From Methylotenera_A sp036676175 (GTDB taxonomy: Bacteria > Pseudomonadota > Gammaproteobacteria > Burkholderiales > Methylophilaceae): DNA of 64,000 nt. The notes under the pieces are model-generated. The model worked only from the letters and a program-made list of their open reading frames with translations. It was not told the DNA's origin and searched no databases. A program made the position numbers and the translations under genes. Each line of letters opens with the position of its first letter. Position 1 is the first letter of the stretch. The stretch covers positions 1 through 64,000 of the forward strand of contig JAKFDL010000023.1 in the NCBI GenBank assembly GCA_036676175.1, read 5' to 3'. Below are positions 59,549 through 64,000 of this stretch, piece by piece.

Positions 59549-59818
59549 TCAAGTTGATCGGTGTGCCGCTACATAATCCGTTAGATTACGTAAAGAACTG
59601 AAGATTTGGTGATTGTTCTCGCTATCTGCTTTAAGCTGCAAGCCGTAGCGTTTTGAAACGACCAAAGCAACTTCGAGGATATCAATGGAATCCAGGCCAA
59701 GTCCGTCACCGTAAAGCGGCGCTTCCGGGTCAATTTCGGCTGCAGTCGTATCTAGATTTAAAGCCTGCACCATTAGTTCAGCTATTTCAATCTGCAAGGT
59801 TGTGTTGTTTTCAGTCAT
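59549..59818 (-). CDS. Acyl carrier protein of the aryl polyene cluster
   Basis: The 89-residue protein has the phosphopantetheine attachment site S44 in DGLGLDSIDILEVAL and the four-helix pattern of ACPs. It is the first gene of the minus-strand operon, 14 bp ahead of the COG4648-type gene. Only this ACP is found, as in xanthomonadin clusters, where most Ape clusters have two. No phosphopantetheinyl transferase gene is in the window, so a housekeeping one is presumably used. Confidence 0.92.
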   Translation of the reverse strand: MTENNTTLQIEIAELMVQALNLDTTAAEIDPEAPLYGDGLGLDSIDILEVALVVSKRYGLQLKADSENNHQIFSSLRNLTDYVAAHRST

Positions 59819-60039
59819 GATTGTCTTTTTAAAATAAACTCGTTCGATTGGATGAGTAATTAACGGATGCGGTAATAGTATAGTGAGTCGCTACACAAGT
59901 GAAGTTTTTTTGTGGATCCTTTAGAAACTCAACAAATACTTAAACGACATTGCTATAACGACATAAAAGCTAAACTAAGCTCGTTCATTATATCAAGTTG
60001 TCCGTAATCGAAACATAAGCAAATTCTTACAATAGATTA

Positions 60040-60105
60040 AGATGAATCAAAACAATCATTGCTACTTGCAAAGTTAAACGGCAACCCTCAGGGTTGCCGT
60101 TTTTT
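60040..60105 (+). ncRNA. Candidate short transcript ending at an orphan terminator
   Basis: A strong plus-strand terminator at 60078-60105 has no plus-strand gene upstream within the gap; the nearest upstream plus-strand gene ends 11.8 kb away. TACAAT at 60028-60033 would place a start near 60040, but the -35 is weak. The frame 60042-60077 (ATG to TAA, 11 residues) ends directly against the stem, without a ribosome binding site. A small RNA of about 65 nt or a leader peptide is possible, neither is proven. Confidence 0.3.
60078..60105 (+). terminator. Strong intrinsic terminator
   Basis: ACGGCAACCC and GGGTTGCCGT form a perfect 10-bp GC-rich stem around the loop TCA, followed by a run of T residues. 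On the other strand only three U residues would follow, so it works best for plus-strand transcription. Confidence 0.85.
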
Positions 60106-60345
60106 GTCTAGTTCGAGATCTAATTTATAAAGCGAACATCGACAGTTGCAGATTAAGCTTCTACAACTTTTAAATTAATAAGAATCTGTCCGATTTTAGA
60201 GTAAGAATTTTCTTATATGACAAGATTGTATCGAGTAGGCAGCACGTTTGTTAAAAAATTTTAGCTTCAGTTAGATGGCACACAGACAACTTTTCAAAAC
60301 CTTGTAATCTGTGACTAACTAAATAGTTTAGATAAAGGATTAATC

Positions 60346-60786
60346 ATGCATTTCTTACGCAACATTTTTCTGATATTACCGCTGAGCTTTAGTTTAAGTG
60401 TATTGGCAGCAGATCCAAATAATACCACTGAACAAAGAGACAAAACTTTGGAGCGCCGTCACTCTGGAGAAACGATGCCAATGCGCGATTGCCTGGTTAA
60501 AAATGGTAATGATAAAGCCTTTTGTGAAAAGGAATTAGCTGACAATCCTACCGGTGTCAAAGCTACTGATACCCCCCGTCGTAGCATCCCTAACACCAAC
60601 ACTCAAATGCGGGATGATATTAAAACGAGAAATACCAATCCTACAGATGTACAAACGCCTGACAGTCAACTGAGCGTTCCAAGGATTGAACCGTTACCAC
60701 CTAGCAGTAATAATTCCAGTGGCAGCACTCCCAATACTACAGGCACGGGTAATGCAAACGCTGCTGGTACTAATACAACACAATAA
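60346..60786 (+). CDS. Secreted low-complexity protein of unknown function
   Basis: The 146-residue product has a signal peptide (FLILPLSFSLSVLA, cleaved before ADPNN). Two cysteines at about 49 and 60 (MRDCLVKNGNDKAFCEKEL) may form a disulfide. The second half is rich in Thr, Asn, Ser and Pro (SSNNSSGSTPNTTGTG) and probably disordered. I recognise no family. It is followed 22 bp later by the iron-permease-family gene, and the two may be co-transcribed. Confidence 0.72.
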   Translation: MHFLRNIFLILPLSFSLSVLAADPNNTTEQRDKTLERRHSGETMPMRDCLVKNGNDKAFCEKELADNPTGVKATDTPRRSIPNTNTQMRDDIKTRNTNPTDVQTPDSQLSVPRIEPLPPSSNNSSGSTPNTTGTGNANAAGTNTTQ

Positions 60787-60807
60787 ATCGGACACGCTGC
60801 CGCAGGA

Positions 60808-61290
60808 ATGATGAAACCAAAAGAAAGCGAGCTTAGGCTAACCTTAAGCGACATATTCAGAAAAATGGCAGCTTCTTTTGTCGACGCAATTAGTTCTGTG
60901 TGGGCGTTTCTTTTTTTCTTTATAGCAATTCTAATTTGGTTCTTAGTGGGAATTTTATTTGGATTTACAGAGACATTACAGATGTTTCTACATAACACCC
61001 TTAATATAGTCACCCTGTTTATAGTGCTGTTGATACAACATAATAAATATCGCGATAACAGATCGATGCATATTAAGTTAGATGAACTATTAAACGGCGT
61101 GGAAGGTTCTCGTAATGCGTTTATAAACATTCAAAAGGAATTTGATAAAGACCTTGATAAGCTTGAGGATGAGGTGGTGGTTAACAAAACAGATGACATT
61201 GACAGCACATCTAAAGCACAGAAACGGCAGAGCACTAAACAAAAGATTGTTAGTGCAAATAAACTAAGTACTACAAGTAAAGTTAAGTAA
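60808..61290 (+). CDS. Low-affinity iron permease family protein
   Basis: The 160-residue protein has two membrane helices (VWAFLFFFIAILIWFLVGILFG and NTLNIVTLFIVLLIQHNKYRD) followed by HIKLDELLNGVEGSRNAFI, a pattern of the PF04120 family, named after yeast Fet4-like iron permeases but of unproven function in bacteria. The lysine- and serine-rich C-terminal 40 residues are poorly conserved. The double ATG at 60808/60811 follows AGGA. Confidence 0.82.
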   Translation: MMKPKESELRLTLSDIFRKMAASFVDAISSVWAFLFFFIAILIWFLVGILFGFTETLQMFLHNTLNIVTLFIVLLIQHNKYRDNRSMHIKLDELLNGVEGSRNAFINIQKEFDKDLDKLEDEVVVNKTDDIDSTSKAQKRQSTKQKIVSANKLSTTSKVK

Positions 61291-61440
61291 GCGCAAGAAA
61301 TTTTCGGCTGAAGCCATCTGGTTATTAAGTTGATGTTTTGTAGTCATTTTCTTACATCAAAAATCTTAACTTTCGATAAAGTTTTAGTTAAAATAAATTA
61401 TATTTCAGATATAAATAATTATTTTTGAAAGGGGTCAGAA

Positions 61441-61743
61441 ATGTGTTGGCAGTGTATTGAGTCTCATTGGCCTGAGTTTAAAATTAATGCAAAAAAAAAC
61501 TGGGATCAATTAACTAATAAACAGTTAGATTTTATTGCAGGAAACCGAGAAAATTTTCTTATCACTTTACAACTCAGCTATGGTCTACCGCGTAAGGAAG
61601 CTGATTACCAACTTTTAAACTGGGAGACTAGACAATTCGATCGTAAGCCCTACAATAGGCGCGCGAATATTCAAACAATTGAGAATAAGCTTGGAAGGCG
61701 TTTAGAACACGATAAGGAATTACGTAATAGCAGTCTAGTTTAA
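61441..61743 (+). CDS. CsbD-like stress protein
   Basis: The 100-residue hydrophilic protein contains WDQLTNKQLDFIAGNRENFLITLQLSYGLPRKEADYQL, resembling the W-x2-LT-x-D-L-x2-I-x-G-x-R pattern of CsbD-family general stress proteins. It is longer than the usual CsbD, with a Cys-containing start (MCWQC) and an arginine-rich end. AAAGGGG precedes the ATG. Location near a catalase and other envelope/stress genes fits a stress role, which remains inference. Confidence 0.72.
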   Translation: MCWQCIESHWPEFKINAKKNWDQLTNKQLDFIAGNRENFLITLQLSYGLPRKEADYQLLNWETRQFDRKPYNRRANIQTIENKLGRRLEHDKELRNSSLV

Positions 61744-61807
61744 AAATCGTTAGCCCATTCGATAGAAGCCGATTGTCACCTAAGATCTTATCCTAATTAC
61801 TCCGAAC

Positions 61808-61849
61808 AGCTTTTGCTGGCGGGCTTTAATACTCCCACCGGCAAAAGCT
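61808..61849. repeat. Long inverted repeat (16-bp arms, one mismatch)
   Basis: The arm AGCTTTTGCTGGCGGG pairs with CCCACCGGCAAAAGCT (one mismatch and one G-T) around a 10-nt loop. It lies 65 bp after the CsbD-like stop. There is no U-tract, so it may be an mRNA-stabilising stem, an intergenic repeat unit, or the trace of a mobile element. Confidence 0.75.
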
Positions 61850-61887
61850 AGTTAAATAAATACTAGGTGAATAAAAATAGTTAACTT

Positions 61888-62124
61888 CTATTTATATTCC
61901 ACTTCGAGCTGAGTTTTCCGTTCAGCTATTTTGGCTCCCAGTTCCGTCATATTTAATCCATTCAACAATAACTTTACGGCAGTTAAGTGGTAGGCGAAGG
62001 TGCTTTCAGTTGGGGTTTCGAATTGTCGCTAAATTCGCACAAAATTTTTGTAACAGACAGTACTACCTGCATCTGGCTGGTCCTTAACTTGAGCATCCGT
62101 TGATGTTAAAAAATTCCATTGTAG
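61888..62124 (-). pseudogene. Possible gene remnant with one in-frame stop
   Basis: One minus-strand frame stays open for 79 codons apart from a single TAG at 62029-62031. The parts read protein-like: TDAQVKDQPDAGSTVCYKNF before the stop and ETPTESTFAYHLTAVKL then MTELGAKIAERKTQLEVEYK after it. No start codon with a ribosome binding site is visible and no family is recognised. It may be the decayed end of a lost gene or chance. Confidence 0.25.
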
Positions 62125-62245
62125 TTAGGCATCCAACTTTAATCTTTTAGTTAAGTAAATCTGCAGTTATGTACGATGGATGACAGAGACGGTTAATCAA
62201 TAGTGCAATACTTTCCTCACTTTTATTAACTTAGGGGGAGTAAAC

Positions 62246-63217
62246 ATGGCAATTTCATATGTCGGCACCGATGAGCTTGAAATCGTAAATATCCCGCCAG
62301 ACTCATATACAAATAGGTCTATAAATTCCAGTGCAGTTTCTTGGGGTGCAATCTTTGCTGGCGCAGCTGTTGCCGCGGCACTTTCATTAATCTTGTTAAT
62401 ACTGGGTGCAGGGCTGGGATTATCCACAGTTTCACCATGGGCGAATAAAGGTTTCAGTGCGGCTACGTTTGGAGTTTCCACCATTGTCTGGTTAACCGTC
62501 ACCCAGATTCTTGCCGCTGGCATGGGTGGGTATTTGGCGGGAAGACTTAGAACAAAATGGGACGGTGTACATTCAGACGAAGTGTTTTTTCGTGACACAG
62601 CACATGGTTTCTTAGCATGGTCTGTTGCAACTTTGGCTACTGCAGCTTTGTTGACTTCGGTGATAGGATCAGTTGTAAAGAGTGGAGTCCAAGCTGGCGC
62701 CACTGTGGTAGAAAGTGCTGCAGTTGCCGCCGCCGGAAAGGCTGATGACGGCCTTAATCAATTGGACAAAACAGGCAATGCAAGCGCAACTTCAATAAAC
62801 GGAGGCAACTACTTTATTGATTCTCTGTTTCGCGCAGCTCCGACCTCTCCCGATACACTAAGCGCTAATCCTCAAACAGATATTTCACAAAAAAACGCCT
62901 CTACTGCAGAAGTTATCCGCATTTTAGCTAATTCAAAGGATAACAAATCGCTACCTGCAGAGGATGTTTCTTATATCAGTCTGTTAATAGCAAACAATAC
63001 CGGATTGACTCAACAAGAGGCAGAAAGTCGCTTCAATGAGACTTATGCCCAGATGCAGAAAGAAAAACTGGAAGCGGAACTAGCGGCTAAAAATACGGCT
63101 GAAAAAGTGCGTAAAGCAACAATTTACGCAACCTTGTGGCTGTTTGTTTCACTTCTGATGGGGGCGTTCTCCGCCAGCCTAGCCGCTACTTGGGGCGGTC
63201 GTAGTCGCGATGCTTAA
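62246..63217 (+). CDS. Integral membrane protein of unknown function (sometimes labelled PhnA-like)
   Basis: The 323-residue protein has about four membrane helices: WGAIFAGAAVAAALSLILLILGAGLGL (about 33-58), a helix pair near 75-100, FLAWSVATLATAALLTSVIGS (about 120-150) and a C-terminal TIYATLWLFVSLLMGAFSASLAATWGG. The 150-290 region is hydrophilic with a coiled-coil-like stretch (AQMQKEKLEAELAAKNTAEKV). Similar proteins in rhizobia and others are called PhnA-like without evidence. A very strong GGGGGAG lies ahead of the ATG. It is followed by a tiny membrane protein gene. Confidence 0.78.
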   Translation: MAISYVGTDELEIVNIPPDSYTNRSINSSAVSWGAIFAGAAVAAALSLILLILGAGLGLSTVSPWANKGFSAATFGVSTIVWLTVTQILAAGMGGYLAGRLRTKWDGVHSDEVFFRDTAHGFLAWSVATLATAALLTSVIGSVVKSGVQAGATVVESAAVAAAGKADDGLNQLDKTGNASATSINGGNYFIDSLFRAAPTSPDTLSANPQTDISQKNASTAEVIRILANSKDNKSLPAEDVSYISLLIANNTGLTQQEAESRFNETYAQMQKEKLEAELAAKNTAEKVRKATIYATLWLFVSLLMGAFSASLAATWGGRSRDA

Positions 63218-63270
63218 CCTAAAATTTAACCACTCAATCTTAACTATTTTTTATTAATTTGGAGACTCAC

Positions 63271-63342
63271 ATGCGTTCATTATTATTATTTTTTCTCGGC
63301 ATTCCTATTCCACTTATTATTTTAATTGCTTTATTTACGTAA
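63271..63342 (+). CDS. 23-residue single-helix membrane miniprotein
   Basis: ATG at 63271, with GGAG 6 bp upstream, opens a 23-codon frame: MRSLLLFFLGIPIPLIILIALFT, shown in two parts as MRSLLLFFLG and IPIPLIILIALFT. It is one hydrophobic helix with an Arg near the N-terminus and a G-I-P-I-P kink. Similar tiny proteins occur in other bacteria near stress genes. It lies 53 bp after the membrane protein gene. Function is unknown. Confidence 0.75.
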   Translation: MRSLLLFFLGIPIPLIILIALFT

Positions 63343-63439
63343 GCTAAAACAAGAAAAAGCAAAGAAGTTAAGTATGAATGTAGCCAACTATATTTTATGG
63401 GCTACACAACTAAATATTTAAATCCATAGGAAATCTTGT

Positions 63440-64000
63440 ATGAGTAGCGATAAAACAGTCAACAGTAAGGACAGGTCAGCTAATAAAGACGATATTCAAT
63501 CAGGTAAAGGCGGAGAACTCCATCAGCGCGCTGGCGGTGAGCATGGAATGCTGACGACCAACCAGGGTTTAGGTATATCAGATAACCAAAATTCCCTCCG
63601 TGCTAATCCTAAGGGTCCTACGTTACTGGAGGATTTTATCCTGCGGGAAAAAATCACCCATTTCGATCATGAACGCATCCCGGAGCGCATTGTGCATGCG
63701 CGCGGCACAGGCGTGCATGGGTATTTTGAATTAACGGCTTCATTACAAGAGCACACAACTGCAAAAATACTCACTGAGGTAGGTAAAAAAACCCCGTTAT
63801 TTACCCGCTTTTCGACTGTTGCAGGGGGCTCAGGCTCTGTGGATACGCCGCGAGACGTGCGTGGCTTTGCCGTTAAGTTTTATACGGAAGAGGGCAATTG
63901 GGATTTAGTTGGGAATAATATCCCGGTCTTTTTTATTCAAGATGCAATTAAGTTTCCAGATTTAGTCCATGCGGTAAAAATGGAGCCGGACCGCGGGTTC
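63440..64000 (+). CDS. Catalase, probably large-subunit type (3' end cut by window edge)
   Basis: The ATG at 63440 (AGGAAA upstream) opens 187 codons to the window end. It has the catalase core: RIVHARGTGVHGYFE with the catalytic His at 86, FSTVAGGSGSVDTPRDVRGFAVKFYTEEGNWDLVGNN with the catalytic Asn near 160, and IPVFFIQDAIKFPDLVHA. The about 70-residue N-terminal extension ahead of the core suggests the large KatE-type (clade 2) enzyme, which degrades hydrogen peroxide in the cytoplasm. The C-terminal flavodoxin-like domain that would confirm this lies outside. Confidence 0.93.
   Translation, partial: MSSDKTVNSKDRSANKDDIQSGKGGELHQRAGGEHGMLTTNQGLGISDNQNSLRANPKGPTLLEDFILREKITHFDHERIPERIVHARGTGVHGYFELTASLQEHTTAKILTEVGKKTPLFTRFSTVAGGSGSVDTPRDVRGFAVKFYTEEGNWDLVGNNIPVFFIQDAIKFPDLVHAVKMEPDRGF

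Larger units (their letters stand above)
59819..60345. other. Intergenic region with polyene operon promoter side and orphan terminator
   Basis: This 527-bp gap separates the polyene operon from a divergent secreted-protein gene. It must hold the operon's promoter; the best -10 candidate on the minus strand is TATACT near 59880, without a good -35. It also contains a plus-strand terminator at 60078-60105 with an 11-codon frame abutting it. I see nothing else supported. Confidence 0.5.
61744..62245. other. Intergenic region with long hairpin and possible gene remnant
   Basis: This 502-bp gap contains a 16-bp-arm hairpin (61808-61849) and, on the minus strand, a coding-like stretch with an internal stop (61888-62124). 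The downstream gene is preceded by GGGGGAG. I recognise no promoter consensus or RNA family here. Confidence 0.5.

Noticed and set aside
1..64000. tRNA, rRNA, CRISPR arrays, prophage or complete insertion sequences
   Set aside because: No cloverleaf-like T-loop sequences, rRNA signatures, regularly spaced repeats, transposase or integrase motifs were noticed; a tRNAscan-SE and ISfinder search would settle this.

Overview
The window looks like chromosome from a facultatively autotrophic, probably methylotrophic betaproteobacterium, close to Nitrosomonadales/Methylophilaceae. The evidence is moderate GC by eye, betaproteobacterial-type nitrate assimilation genes (including a PP2C-kinase fusion), a red-type form I RuBisCO operon with cbbX, a cytochrome resembling the cytochrome c(L) electron acceptor of methanol dehydrogenase, and an aryl-polyene (xanthomonadin-like) pigment cluster. 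Genus assignment is inference. I recognised no rRNA, tRNA, CRISPR array, integrase or complete insertion sequence.

1-13.9 kb, minus strand: nitrate assimilation. One operon reads nirB, narK-type transporter, PP2C/Ser-Thr kinase (cut by the left edge). A second reads nasT, nrtA, nrtB, nrtC, porin. Both have a sigma-54 promoter with a GCAC-N7-GTGC (NtrC-type) palindrome about 115-120 bp upstream of the predicted start point. Between nasT and nrtA lies a two-hexaloop ANTAR RNA followed by a strong intrinsic terminator. This predicts two layers: nitrogen limitation switches the promoters on, and nitrate, via NasT, releases attenuation of the transporter. Between the two operons is a three-gene module: a PilJ/NarX-like sensor fused to Hpt and CheA-like ATPase domains, a CheY-like receiver and a CheX-like phosphatase. 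It is a candidate nitrate/nitrite-responsive phosphorelay with unknown output.

13.9-25.3 kb: cbbR, then divergent cbbL-cbbS-cbbX-cbbF-cbbP-cbbZ-cbbA-tpiA-pntAA-pntAB-pntB, all on the plus strand with short gaps. This couples Calvin cycle enzymes to proton-driven NADPH supply.

25.3-37.5 kb: cyclopropane fatty acid synthase, a Kef-type antiporter, a YbaK-like deacylase, a CHASE-GGDEF cyclase, a DUF2789 protein, a HAD phosphatase, and a LysR-controlled molybdenum hydroxylase operon (2Fe-2S subunit, Tat-exported Mo subunit, XdhC) with a convergent mocA-like gene.

37.5-44.9 kb: a GH17-GT2 beta-glucan synthase with an OpgB-like phosphoglycerol transferase, then small envelope or unknown genes (DUF502, VF530, ExoD, a secreted protein and two small proteins).

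44.9-59.8 kb: a split aryl-polyene system. Plus strand: XanB2-like chorismatase, PlsC-like acyltransferase, GT2. Minus strand: ACP, COG4648 membrane protein, AMP ligase, dehydratase, acyltransferase, LolA-like protein, MMPL exporter, alpha/beta hydrolase, NodB deacetylase, ketosynthase, ketosynthase-like partner, ApeP-type dehydratase, ketoreductase. A cytochrome c(L)-like gene sits between the halves.

59.8-64 kb: stress and envelope genes (secreted low-complexity protein, iron-permease-family protein, CsbD-like protein, membrane protein, 23-residue membrane miniprotein, truncated catalase), with two gene-poor gaps holding an orphan terminator, a long hairpin and a possible gene remnant.
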